From Bacteroidales bacterium (lineage in GTDB: Bacteria > Bacteroidota > Bacteroidia > Bacteroidales > UBA10428), in NCBI GenBank assembly GCA_016926235.1, contig JAFGOZ010000220.1:62001-126000 (forward strand): DNA of 64,000 bases, in the 5' to 3' direction. Numbering within the stretch: the first letter of the stretch is position 1; each line of letters begins with the position of its first letter. Under the pieces are notes generated by a model. It saw only the letters and a list, made by a program, of their open reading frames with translations, did no database searches and had not been told where the DNA came from. Both the position numbers and the translations under genes were made by a program. This document shows, one piece after another, positions 8,799 to 19,400 of this stretch.

Positions 8799-11700
8799 AT
8801 GAAAAAGCTTATTTTATCATTATTTATCAATGGTATTTTTTTTACTCTGTTTGCTCAGCAGCAGATAGCTGTAATGGATGCTACATATACACCAGAACTA
8901 AATGGTGTTTATAAAGAAAATGGCACCTACAACGGAATGCCCAGATATACAAAAGACAATTTAGGAATTTACTATAAAGGTTGCAATACTAAATGGGCAA
9001 TACAAGACACCAATAATCTTGGGAGTTGCCCTTTATATAGTAGCGGTGAGGATTTGGGTGGGACTCTTCCTCCCACAGCTGCCTGGCATAGAGGAGGATA
9101 TTGGGGTATGAGAGAAGAACAAATCATGGTTGGTAAACCATCCAGTATTATTATTAGCCATGATTATTTTGTAGAGTCTTTGGCTAATGATGGTTCGATA
9201 AGCAATGATATCCCTGTTGTGATAAGATACTTTTATCGCCAGGGAGGTACTTTTACCGGAAGTAATGGAGATAACTTTGTGACCGGGAACAAAGTAAATG
9301 TATATAATTTACCAGCAGGGCTTGCTGCTGTTGTTACACGAACTTCAGATACAACCCTGGCACTTACAATAACCGGAAATGCTACCAATCATACTCCTAC
9401 AGATGATTCTCTTAACGTGGAGCTGGAGTTTCTTGATGGGGCATTCAGTCATGGAGATACTGCCCTGGTAGAGGATTATTTAATAACACATATCAGAATA
9501 TTTTTTAACAGGGAACAGGTAGTAGTAAGTGGTGCAGAAAATTTTCCTCAAATAAACGGAACATATATAGCAGATGGTTTTTATAATGGAGCAACCATGT
9601 ATAGAAAAGGTAATTATTGGTTAGGGAACAGAGGTTGCAATTCGACCTGGGTAATTATCTTAGGAAGAGGAAATATGCCATGGGGGTGTCCTTTCGCGCA
9701 TAGTGTTGTGGAATCTGTCAGGGTCCCTGAAACATGGTATGAATATGGAAGGGGTAATACGTCTTACCCTGTAACTGTAGCAATCCCTAATTCTTTAAGT
9801 TATTCCAAAGATATTTTTTCGGAGAACCTGATAAATGATGGATCAATAAATAATTCTGATACAGGATTAATATCTTTGACAGATCCTTTTGGCTTTACTT
9901 TTTCCGGATCAAATGGGGATAACTTCGTTTCCCTGGGAAGAGTGAATGTATATAATATGCCAACAGGTCTAACCGCTCAGATAAACAAAATTAACGATAC
10001 AACACTTACATTTATTATCACAGGCAACGCAGTAAGTCATGCGGCTGCAAATAGTGTTTATAATCTAACCCTGGAATTTCTTAATAGTGCGTTCACTAAT
10101 AATGATACTTCTGTGGTATCTAATTCAACAAAAGATGATATACAGGTTATTTTTAATCCTGAATACTATTTTGTTGGTAATGCCTCATCACATCCGGGTA
10201 CAAATGGAATATATTTATGTACAGGTACACACAATGGTTTAAGAATGTATAAAAAGAATAATTATTTTCTGGGTTACAGGAACTGTTATACAAAGTGGGT
10301 AATAAATAATGGCGGAGAGTCTTCAATAGATAATACATGCCCGATATATAGCACCATGCAGGATGATACCATACCGGGATCTTACGGATGGAAAAATGGG
10401 GGCAGAAATTATAATAGTGAAGATATTATAGTAGCGCCGATTAATTCAATATACTATTACAATAAGTCATTTGTCGAGTCAGAGCTAAATAATGGAAGTT
10501 TTAATGATACAATTTTAGTACAATATATTTATCCGATATTTGGCGTTTTATCAGGTTCAAACGGGGAGAATTTTGTTACTACTGGTAAAGTGACAGTAAC
10601 AAATTTACCAACTGGACTTACACTTGCAATGTATCGTACAAGCGACACAACCTTAAACGCAGTTTTAACAGGTACAACGCTGAATAGCAGAAACGATTTG
10701 CTTGATCTTTCCATATCTTTTCAGAATACGGCATTTACACATAATGATGCCTCCTTTGTAAAATTTGCCAGCAGAAATGATTTATGCATTCTTTCACATG
10801 AAAGGATCCTGGTTAAAGATGCGATTACAACTTCCGAAGTTAATGGAATATATAGGAAAACAGGATACATCAATGGGAGACCGTCCTATTCAAAGGGAAT
10901 TTATCGTTTAGGTTTTAGGGGATGTACCTCTCAATGGGTTATTACAAACTACAATAATGATTATTCATCGATGCGGGGTGTATGTCCACCTTACCGGACA
11001 ACCTTGTTCAGTGAATATCCATATGATAATGATAGATGGGAACAAAGATCGAATCCTAATGAGAAAATTGAGGTACATGCTATTAATGCATTGACATATT
11101 CTATTAATGGGTTTAAAGAATGCAGATTATACCACGATGGCAGGATCAGTAAAGAAGATACTTTGATTATAAGGTATTGCTATCCTGATAATAATGCAAC
11201 TTTTACCGGAACCAATGGTGAAGATTTTATTGCATTGGGTAAAGTGATTGTTCAGAATCTACCTGAAGGATTATCCATGCATTTAATACGTATAAATGAT
11301 ACTACAATTATTTCCGACATCACTGGTAAAGCTGTTGATCATAATACAGATGTTTCAGATCTTACAATACTATTTCAGAATAGTGCATTTTCGCATAATG
11401 ATACAAGTACTGTAATTAATTCAAGTAAGAAAGATCTTACAATAAATTTTATATCTGTATATACTGTTGCCAGTTCAGGAGCGGATTTTAATAATGTAAA
11501 TTCTGCTGTAAACAGCTCATTAGTGACAGATGGAGATATACTTATGCTGGCTGATGAAACATTTACAGTAGCAAATTTAACAATATCCAAAGATCTGGCT
11601 TTTATTGGTCAGGGTCCGGGACGTACTATCCTGCAACCCTCTGCAACGCCTGGTACTGGTAATAGCAGAATATTCTATTTAAATTGGGTTACTGTCGAAA

Positions 11701-14186
11701 TTGAAAATATGACTTTTAGAAATGCAAATTATTCCGGCAGTTATGGAGGAGCTATTTATAATTATTATAGTGACTTAACTCTTAAAAATTGTGAATTTTA
11801 TGATAACAGAAATGCATATACGAATGCCCGTGGAGGAGCTATATCTAGCCGATATTCAAATCTATATATTGAGAACTGTACATTCAATAATAACAGGGCT
11901 GAAGGGACCAATATAGCTGGAACATATGGCGGAGGAGCAATAAATATATACCATTCGGGTTCTGAATACCAGGCGCACATTGTGAATTCAACCTTTTATG
12001 GCAATTATAGCTACAACAACGGAGGAGGAATTCTCTGTTATGGTAATGTAGATATAATAAATACAACAATTGTTGGTGATACAGCTGTAAATTATGGTGG
12101 CGGGTACCATCGTGAGGGATATACAACAAATGCTTTAAATACAATTTTTGCTAACAATGTATGTACAACAGGTCCTGATTATTATAGTGATCTTTATGGG
12201 GATAATAATTTGATTTCAAATAGTGCAAATGCGAATATTTTAGGATCCAATAATCTGTTAAATGTTAATCCTGAGATTCAGCCTTTAGCAGATAATGGAG
12301 GCCCAACAAGAACATGTGCTATACCAACAACAAGTCCGGCTATAAATGCCGGATCGGATGCTGGTGCACCTTTATGCGACCAAAGAGGAGCAAACAGGCC
12401 GGATACTACCGATATTGGTGCATATGAATACAATGGGGTAGTACCTACAATAATCACAGCATCTTCATTTGGAGGTCCTTACATTGTTTCAAGAAATAGT
12501 TCGTTGGCTTTAGATGTTCCGTATACAATATCTGGTACTTTTAATGCTTCAAACTTATTCTATGCTTTTATTTCTGGTCCAGATACCTGTTGGGCAGGTG
12601 AAAAGGCTATTGGTGAATTAAATAGCACCAATGCCGGAACTATTGCTTCAATAATTGATACAATGGGACTTAAACCAGGTGTTTCCCAATACAAAGTGAG
12701 AGTGAAATCCACCGATCCTTCGATTATTGGATCAGAAAGTAATGTAATTACTATTACATACCTCGAGCAATATATATATCCTACTGATAGTCAAATAGTA
12801 AATATCACTGAAGATGGTGATACATTGAGGGTATTTGAAAGCATGCCCCCTGATTCAAGGGCTTGGATGTATGGCACTTCTCCTGGTTCTCACCCTACTT
12901 CAACGGGATGGTATACTTCATATTGTATTCCTAATTTTGCTGCAGCGGGCACATATTACATGGTTTGTGTATCTGTTTATGGTGCGGCACAGGTTGTTTC
13001 AAACGAGGTAGTAATACGGGTTGTTCAACCCGAGATCATTATTGATTCAATCAGCAATCCGCCATTCCATGTAACGGATGTTATTTCTGAGAGTGGTACG
13101 GTTTATTACACGGCTATTGGAAGGTATTCAGGTAATATTTTCAGTGCTTACCTCTCCGATAAAAACGGTAGTTTTGCCACCGAAACATTGATTGGCAGTG
13201 TAGGTTCTAATATCAGTGGAACAATTGGTATTAATATAAATGCAGGGATTGAGACGGGGACAGGATATAAAATAAGGGTGAAATCAATTAGCCCGGCTGT
13301 TACCAGTGCAGCCAGCGACAGCTTTATGATTGAATATGACACACTTGCACCAACACCGGTCCTGAGTTCTTCGTCAGGGAATTATGTAAATGACACCATT
13401 GAGATGGATATTGATTTTGGAGAATATGTTACTGGTTTTTCCATTAATGATTTAACATTAGATAATTGCACAGCCAGTGGCTTGTCAACTGATGATAATA
13501 TTCTGTACAGCATCAAATTAATTGCAGAAAATGAAGGTGTATTTACAGCCCAGGTTGATTCCGGAGCAGCTTACGATAAGGTTGGGTTGGCTAGTCTAAC
13601 TTCTGAAATATTTACACGTACATTTGATAATACACGTCCTTCAGTGCAGATACTCTCAGACGAGTCTGATACTACTGTTCTATGGCCATTCACAGTTGAA
13701 ATAAGGTTCAATGAGATCGTATCAGGATTTGAACTAGGAGATGTAAACGTATCTAATGGAACAGCTGTGAATTTTACAGAAACACAGAATGATAGAAGAT
13801 GGACAGTCGATATTAGGGCTGTCAATAAAGGTAATATCAACATCGATGTTAATTCTGGGGTAGCTACAGACAGGGCAGGAAATAGTAATACATCAGCAAC
13901 AAGATTTCGTATTTACTACGATGGCGATGTAGGAGTTAAAGAAGTAATAAAAGAAATACCAGTTCAAGTATATCCCAATCCTACAGATGGATTGATATTT
14001 GTAAAAAACAACGGTAACTATTCGATACATTTTACTTTAACTGATATTACAGGTAAAATATTATCAAGTAAACAAATGTATAGTGCTTTAAATGAAATAG
14101 ATATGGTTCACTATGCAAAAGGGATATATTTTGTACAATTAAGTTATGGTGAAACGGTTGAAAATATAAAGATCATACTTAAGTAG
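8799..14186 (+). CDS. giant T9SS-secreted protein with four repeated modules, beta-helix and Ig-like domains
   Basis: The protein has 1795 residues and a signal peptide (MKKLILSLFINGIFFTLFAQ). From about residue 25 to 885 there are four tandem units of about 215 residues. Each starts with a head of the pattern NGxY-xxG-xxNGxxxY-(10)-GC-xxxW-I (GCNTKWAI, GCNSTWVI, NCYTKWVI, GCTSQWVI) and continues with an Ig-like part (SGSNGENFV, NLPTGL, SDTTL, LEFLNSAF). Residues about 886-1210 look like a right-handed beta-helix (GGAIYNYYSDLTLKNCEF, YGGGAINIY) with the usual closing AINAGSDAGAP and DIGAYEY. Several Ig-like domains follow; two near 1510-1710 resemble bacterial Ig domains (FTRTFDNTRP). A type A sorting domain ends it (VYPNPTDGLIFV, DITGKIL, GIYFVQL). 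Confidence 0.85.
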   Translation: MKKLILSLFINGIFFTLFAQQQIAVMDATYTPELNGVYKENGTYNGMPRYTKDNLGIYYKGCNTKWAIQDTNNLGSCPLYSSGEDLGGTLPPTAAWHRGGYWGMREEQIMVGKPSSIIISHDYFVESLANDGSISNDIPVVIRYFYRQGGTFTGSNGDNFVTGNKVNVYNLPAGLAAVVTRTSDTTLALTITGNATNHTPTDDSLNVELEFLDGAFSHGDTALVEDYLITHIRIFFNREQVVVSGAENFPQINGTYIADGFYNGATMYRKGNYWLGNRGCNSTWVIILGRGNMPWGCPFAHSVVESVRVPETWYEYGRGNTSYPVTVAIPNSLSYSKDIFSENLINDGSINNSDTGLISLTDPFGFTFSGSNGDNFVSLGRVNVYNMPTGLTAQINKINDTTLTFIITGNAVSHAAANSVYNLTLEFLNSAFTNNDTSVVSNSTKDDIQVIFNPEYYFVGNASSHPGTNGIYLCTGTHNGLRMYKKNNYFLGYRNCYTKWVINNGGESSIDNTCPIYSTMQDDTIPGSYGWKNGGRNYNSEDIIVAPINSIYYYNKSFVESELNNGSFNDTILVQYIYPIFGVLSGSNGENFVTTGKVTVTNLPTGLTLAMYRTSDTTLNAVLTGTTLNSRNDLLDLSISFQNTAFTHNDASFVKFASRNDLCILSHERILVKDAITTSEVNGIYRKTGYINGRPSYSKGIYRLGFRGCTSQWVITNYNNDYSSMRGVCPPYRTTLFSEYPYDNDRWEQRSNPNEKIEVHAINALTYSINGFKECRLYHDGRISKEDTLIIRYCYPDNNATFTGTNGEDFIALGKVIVQNLPEGLSMHLIRINDTTIISDITGKAVDHNTDVSDLTILFQNSAFSHNDTSTVINSSKKDLTINFISVYTVASSGADFNNVNSAVNSSLVTDGDILMLADETFTVANLTISKDLAFIGQGPGRTILQPSATPGTGNSRIFYLNWVTVEIENMTFRNANYSGSYGGAIYNYYSDLTLKNCEFYDNRNAYTNARGGAISSRYSNLYIENCTFNNNRAEGTNIAGTYGGGAINIYHSGSEYQAHIVNSTFYGNYSYNNGGGILCYGNVDIINTTIVGDTAVNYGGGYHREGYTTNALNTIFANNVCTTGPDYYSDLYGDNNLISNSANANILGSNNLLNVNPEIQPLADNGGPTRTCAIPTTSPAINAGSDAGAPLCDQRGANRPDTTDIGAYEYNGVVPTIITASSFGGPYIVSRNSSLALDVPYTISGTFNASNLFYAFISGPDTCWAGEKAIGELNSTNAGTIASIIDTMGLKPGVSQYKVRVKSTDPSIIGSESNVITITYLEQYIYPTDSQIVNITEDGDTLRVFESMPPDSRAWMYGTSPGSHPTSTGWYTSYCIPNFAAAGTYYMVCVSVYGAAQVVSNEVVIRVVQPEIIIDSISNPPFHVTDVISESGTVYYTAIGRYSGNIFSAYLSDKNGSFATETLIGSVGSNISGTIGININAGIETGTGYKIRVKSISPAVTSAASDSFMIEYDTLAPTPVLSSSSGNYVNDTIEMDIDFGEYVTGFSINDLTLDNCTASGLSTDDNILYSIKLIAENEGVFTAQVDSGAAYDKVGLASLTSEIFTRTFDNTRPSVQILSDESDTTVLWPFTVEIRFNEIVSGFELGDVNVSNGTAVNFTETQNDRRWTVDIRAVNKGNINIDVNSGVATDRAGNSNTSATRFRIYYDGDVGVKEVIKEIPVQVYPNPTDGLIFVKNNGNYSIHFTLTDITGKILSSKQMYSALNEIDMVHYAKGIYFVQLSYGETVENIKIILK

Positions 14187-14213
14187 CTTTTTTACAAAAA
14201 TTGATATATTTGC

Positions 14214-14254
14214 AGAAAGGAGGAAAATAATTTTCCTCCTTTCTACTTTATTTT
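14214..14254 (+). terminator. perfect 14-bp hairpin terminator
   Basis: Arms AGAAAGGAGGAAAA (14214-14227) and TTTTCCTCCTTTCT (14231-14244) pair without mismatch around a TAA loop, followed by a T-rich stretch. It lies 27 bases after the stop of the secreted giant and 15 bases before the permease start. Termination of the giant is the likely role. The left arm contains AGGAGG, but the element is too far from the ATG to be read as a normal ribosome binding site. Confidence 0.8.
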
Positions 14255-14259
14255 AATAA

Positions 14260-15261
14260 ATGAGAGCGATAAGTGATAAGTATAAGAAGAGGATTGCATT
14301 GATTTTGGTGGTACTATCGGCAACTATCCTGGCTTCAGATTTTGTTTATAAAACAGTTAATGATATTACGTATTCAACTCGACAAAAGTGTATTCTTTAC
14401 CTGAAGTTGCCCAAAGCAGGATTTATTTTCTATGAGCAGTTTGTTGAGTTGTTTATGATTGTTGTAATAGGTATATTTTTTGCTGTATTGCTTGAGAGTT
14501 ATTTCAACCGGTATAAAAAGTTCTATCCTAAAAACCCTTTTACTGCATTTTTATATGCATCGCTTATTCCAGTTTGTGCTTGTACTACTTTGCCTTTGGT
14601 GAAATCGCTTAAAGATAAAATCGGGTTTACTACACTAATCACGTTTATTATTTCTGCACCCTTGCTTAGTCCCTATATTATTGTCCTTTCTTTTACGGTT
14701 TTGGGGGTGAAGTATGGTATTTTACGCATAGTGGCTTCTTTTATTCTTGCTTTTTCCACGGGTTTAATCCTTAATTTCTTCAATAAAAGGATGAAAACAA
14801 GTTTTGACTTATCAACCCTGCCTGCTCAAAAAAACAAACAAGCATGCCCTATCGGGAAAAATGATTTACTGACACAAACATATAATATTATTATAAGTGT
14901 GCTTCCTTTCATAGGTGTTGCTGCGGCATTTGGAATATTGACCGAGCTTTACATGCCTGTTGATTTTCTTAAAGAGTATAATTTTGACAAAGGTATGATA
15001 GGGTTGGTTTTATTGGTCCTGGTAGGCATTCCCATATATTATTGTCATGGGGCTGATGTGGTATTCCTGAAACCCCTGATACGTCATAGTGGCCTGCAAT
15101 TAGGATCAGCAATGGCATTTTCACTGACCTCGACAGCAGTATGTATTACTTCAGCTGTGCTCATGTTAAAATTCATGGGCAGAAGGATGACCATAATCCT
15201 TTTTTCATGTGTATTTATAATATCAATATTATTGGGGCTTTTAATAAATTGGTTGGCATAA
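14260..15261 (+). CDS. permease of the ArsP/YraQ (DUF318) family
   Basis: This is a 333-residue membrane protein with about eight hydrophobic segments. Its layout fits the PF03773-type permeases. The first half carries the conserved loop IPVCACTTLPLVKSL and the second half the related element in LVLVGIPIYYCHGADVVF, as expected for a protein with inverted repeats. A charged cytoplasmic loop with KNKQACPIGKN separates the halves. Some relatives export organoarsenicals or metals; many have no known substrate. The Cys pair in CAC and the lone Cys in the loop could bind a metal, which is inference. The neighbours do not suggest a substrate. A converging gene and a shared terminator lie downstream. 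Confidence 0.75.
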   Translation: MRAISDKYKKRIALILVVLSATILASDFVYKTVNDITYSTRQKCILYLKLPKAGFIFYEQFVELFMIVVIGIFFAVLLESYFNRYKKFYPKNPFTAFLYASLIPVCACTTLPLVKSLKDKIGFTTLITFIISAPLLSPYIIVLSFTVLGVKYGILRIVASFILAFSTGLILNFFNKRMKTSFDLSTLPAQKNKQACPIGKNDLLTQTYNIIISVLPFIGVAAAFGILTELYMPVDFLKEYNFDKGMIGLVLLVLVGIPIYYCHGADVVFLKPLIRHSGLQLGSAMAFSLTSTAVCITSAVLMLKFMGRRMTIILFSCVFIISILLGLLINWLA

Positions 15262-15331
15262 ATGATCCCTGATTTAAAAAATTTAATCATATTGCTACAT
15301 AAAGGTGTAATCATAAAAAGTTAATGCATTG

Positions 15332-15369
15332 AACAAAAAAAGCCCGGCAAAATACCAGGCTTTTTTGTT
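15332..15369. terminator. bidirectional terminator between the permease gene and asd
   Basis: AACAAAAAAAGCC and GGCTTTTTTGTT form a stem (one bulged A) around a short loop. It has A and T runs on both sides, so it can end transcription from the left (permease) and from the right (asd). Both genes converge on it. Confidence 0.85.
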
Positions 15370-15384
15370 AGAAATGGAAAATCT

Positions 15385-16392
15385 TTATAAAAGTTTGTTT
15401 TTTATCATATACTCAGCAATCTGAACTGCATTTAATGCAGCACCTTTTTTAATCTGATCCCCAACCACCCACATGGCAATACCTTTTGGATTGGTAATAT
15501 CTTTACGAATACGTCCAACATATACATCATCCTTGCCAGATACAAATAATGGCATAGGATAATCCTGTTTTGAAGGATCATCCTGCAATATTATCCCAGG
15601 AGCTTTGCTTAAAGCTACTTTAACCTGTTCAACAGTCAGTTCTTTTTCGGTTTCAAGCCATACTGCTTCAGAATGTGCCCTTATTACTGGTACCCTCACA
15701 CAAGTAGTACTTACAGATACATCTGAATGCATGATTTTACGAGTCTCATTCAGTGTCTTCATTTCTTCCTTGGTATAATCGTTATCCATAAACTTGTCAA
15801 CCTGCGGTATAACGTTGTATGCCAATTGATAAGGAAATTTACTTACCTCAGGGTTTTTGCCATTTAATAAAGCTTCCATTTGAGTAAGCAGCTCTTTCAT
15901 AGCTTCAGCTCCTGCACCACTGGCAGCCTGATAAGTAGCCAGATGTATGCGGGTAATATGAGAAAGGTCTTCAATTGGTTTTAATGCTACAACCAACTGA
16001 ATAGTAGTACAGTTAGGATTGGCAATAATATTACGGGGTCTGTTTTTGCAGTCTTCGGGATTAACTTCAGGCACTACCAAAGGTATGTCATTATCCATAC
16101 GGAAAGCACTTGAGTTGTCGATCATCACTGCGCCGTATTTTGTGATGGTAGGTGCGAACTCCACAGATGTACTGGCGCCGGCAGATGTCAGGGCAATGTC
16201 TATACCCTTAAAATCGTCGTTATGTTTTATTTCCTTTACGGTGATGTCTTTGCCCTTGAATGTATATGTTTTTCCTGCACTTCTGTGCGAACCAAACAAT
16301 ACCAATTCATCGAGCGGGAAATTTCTTTCCTCCAGCACCCTAAGGAACTCCTGTCCTACAGCGCCACTAGCACCTACAATAGCTACTCTCAT
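15385..16392 (-). CDS. asd: aspartate-semialdehyde dehydrogenase
   Basis: This 335-residue enzyme reduces aspartyl phosphate to aspartate semialdehyde, the branch point to lysine/diaminopimelate, threonine and methionine. The N-terminal Rossmann motif is [14 protein letters not shown]. The catalytic Cys is residue 128 in NPNCTT. Substrate-binding segments include [21 protein letters not shown] and the late segment [15 protein letters not shown] with the acid-base His. The length is typical of the shorter Gram-positive/Bacteroidota type. The gene stands alone, convergent with the permease gene and divergent from the lamin-tail giant. A 105-base gap upstream should hold its promoter, but I found no exact consensus match. 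Confidence 0.95.
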   Translation of the reverse strand: MRVAIVGASGAVGQEFLRVLEERNFPLDELVLFGSHRSAGKTYTFKGKDITVKEIKHNDDFKGIDIALTSAGASTSVEFAPTITKYGAVMIDNSSAFRMDNDIPLVVPEVNPEDCKNRPRNIIANPNCTTIQLVVALKPIEDLSHITRIHLATYQAASGAGAEAMKELLTQMEALLNGKNPEVSKFPYQLAYNVIPQVDKFMDNDYTKEEMKTLNETRKIMHSDVSVSTTCVRVPVIRAHSEAVWLETEKELTVEQVKVALSKAPGIILQDDPSKQDYPMPLFVSGKDDVYVGRIRKDITNPKGIAMWVVGDQIKKGAALNAVQIAEYMIKNKLL

Positions 16393-16497
16393 TTTTTAAA
16401 AGTTTTTTTAAGTTTTATAAAAAAGATTATTTTTGAACTGCAAAAATCGTAATTTTTTTATTACAATAAACACTGGAGGTGAAATAATTGGACTAGT

Positions 16498-19400
16498 TTG
16501 GCGCAAAAGATAGTAAAATCCGTATTTTACGTAAAATTGTCAGTATTTATAATTCTTATAGATATTGTCTTTTCTCTAAATGCACAGGAAAACCTGTTAT
16601 TCGATTTTGAGGATACTACATTAACAGGCTGGGTTCAATATCCTGATTCAGCCTGGATTTCTTCTGACATTGATCCGATTGATGGAGGTTATTCATTACA
16701 CCATATATTTGATCATCTGGAGGCAGGTCATGATCAGATAGCTTATCCGCTTACTAATCTGAGGCTTTCAGAAGATACTACTATATGGAGGTTTAGTTTG
16801 AAACATGCATATAATCCCTCATCCAGCAATAATTGGGCGTTTTTTCTTGTAAGCGATCAATCTGCCAATGAAATGTACCCTTCCGGGAGTGTAAATGGCT
16901 ATGCTGTAGGGGTTGATTATTCAGGGAGCGATGACCTGGTAAAGCTTTGGAGGATAAGTTCGGGTTCGGCAAGTGAAATAGTATCCTCGGGACTGGATTG
17001 GCAAAATAAAATTGGAACTTCACAGCATGCCGGCATTGAAGTTATTCGAACACCGGATGGGATATGGTACTTAAATTTTGATACTACTGGTTCATTTGAC
17101 CATTTTTTTCTACTTGGAGCCGCTGCTGATGATAATTATTTGGAAGCTTCCTATTTTGGAGTATATTATGAATATTCGGCCACCCAAGATCAGAAGTTAT
17201 GGATTGATGATATTTCAATTGAAGGAGCTTTTATTCAAGACACATTAGCACCAAATATAGATACGGTATGGATTGAAGATGAAAACAGATTACGATTGAA
17301 ATTCTCAGAGAAGTTATCTGATAGTTGTTTGATTGATACCAATTTTTTTGTGAATGAAGGCATTGGACACCCGGATTCAGTTATTATATTCTCATCAAGT
17401 GAGGCATTACTCTATTTTTCAAATGCTTTTAAAGATGAGTCATGGCATAATTTGTATGCTGCCAATATGTGTGATCCATATGGAAATTGTGCTGATACAA
17501 TTGTAGTTCCGTTTTACTATTATTCTATAAAGCCGAATAGTGTTGTTATCAATGAAATTATGGCAGATCCTGAGCCTGTAGTTGGATTACCTGAATTTGA
17601 GTACATTGAATTGTTTAATACATGCACACATCCGGTTAATTTATTGGGATGGTCAATAATAGTGGGTACCAGGACTCTTTATTTTACAGAAAGGGTTTTA
17701 TTACCTGATAGTTTTTTAACTATTTGTCATAAAGATGCAATGACCAGCTTTGAACCATTTGGAGAAGTTACAGGTTTGTTAACTTCTCTTTCCTCTTTGA
17801 CAAATTCCGGGACTACTATAACATTACGTAATGAAAAGGATGAAATAATAAATCAGGTTGAATACAATAAACAATGGTATAATGATCCTGATAAGGAAGA
17901 GGGTGGTTGGGCCCTGGAGAAAATAGATCCGGATAATAACTGTAGCGGATCTGCAAACTGGTGTGCTTCAGTTCATGCATCTGGTGGTACACCAGGAGAA
18001 ATAAATTCAGTGGACAGGGATAACATGGATACGATAGCACCTTATTTGGTTTCGATGGAATTGCTGGATACCAATATTCTTCAAATCATGTTCAATGAGT
18101 CCGTTACTGAAGGGTCAGCTAAGGTGATATCTCATTATGATTTAACAAATAAAGGCATGGCCGACTCTGTGCTTTACTATGGGAATTCAGTTCACCTCTA
18201 CTATTCAACAGGGTGGGTATCAGAAACACTATACAAGATTAATATATCCGACATTATGGATTTATGCGGTAATACCATGATATGGGATACGGCAGGTTTC
18301 TATTACTACCTTGCTAAACCTGATGACATTGTAATCAATGAGATAATGGCGGATCCTGAGCCGCTGGTTGGATTGCCAGAATATGAATACTTGGAACTGT
18401 ATAATCGATGCAAATACCCGGTATCATTAACTGGATGGAGGATTACTGTGGGAACAAAATCGCTCTCGTTACCTTCGCAAAATTTGTATCCTGACAGCTT
18501 TCTGATAATTTGTCATCCCGATGCTATTGATGAATTATCAGAATATGGTGTAACTGCAGGTATTCTATCATCACAGAGTATTTTAACTAATTCAGGGCAG
18601 GCTCTTTTATTACAAAATCATGATGGGGATACAATTGATCAGCTCTATTATTTACCTTCATGGTATCAGGATAATGATAAAGATGAAGGGGGATGGTCTA
18701 TTGAACGAATAGATCCTGATAATAATTGTGGGATATTAAGTAATTGGAAGGCTTCTACAGATCCATCAGGAGGGACCCCGGGAACAATAAATTCAGTTTA
18801 TCACCCGAATATTGATAAATTACCTCCAAATGTGACAGAAGTAAAGGTAGTGTCAAATAGTACTATCATTATAAGCTTCTCTGAAATTGATGAAGTGGAA
18901 GGATTATTGAACAATTATAATTATAAGGGGCTCTATGATCTTGGGTATCCCGATACTGTGTGCATTCATCAGGATGGTGTATTATTAGAGTTTCCCAAAA
19001 GATTTCAATTAAGTGTAAATCATACACTTATTATTTCAGGACTCATTGATATCTGCAACAATGCAATGCAGGTAGATACAATTCTTTTTAAGTATGAGAT
19101 GCCTGAAAAGTACCAGATACTTGTATCTGAAATAATGGCAGATCCTGATCCACAGGTAGGGTTGCCTGAAGTTGAATATATTGAGATATACAATAATTCA
19201 ACTATAAATACTAATTTAGGAGACTGGAAATTAAAAATTGGAAACTCAGTTATTGCTTTACCAGATTATATATTTTCTGCGGGTAGTTATCTTATTATCT
19301 GCGATAAATCGGATAGTGCATTATTTAGTTTATATGGACAAAAGATGGGCATCGCAAATTTTCCTGCTCTTATTAATACAGGCCAAACCATTGTATTAAT

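Noticed and set aside
11884..12144. Open frame opposite the beta-helix region
   Set aside because: It is a shadow of the repetitive coding sequence, rich in Leu, Tyr and His with no domain.
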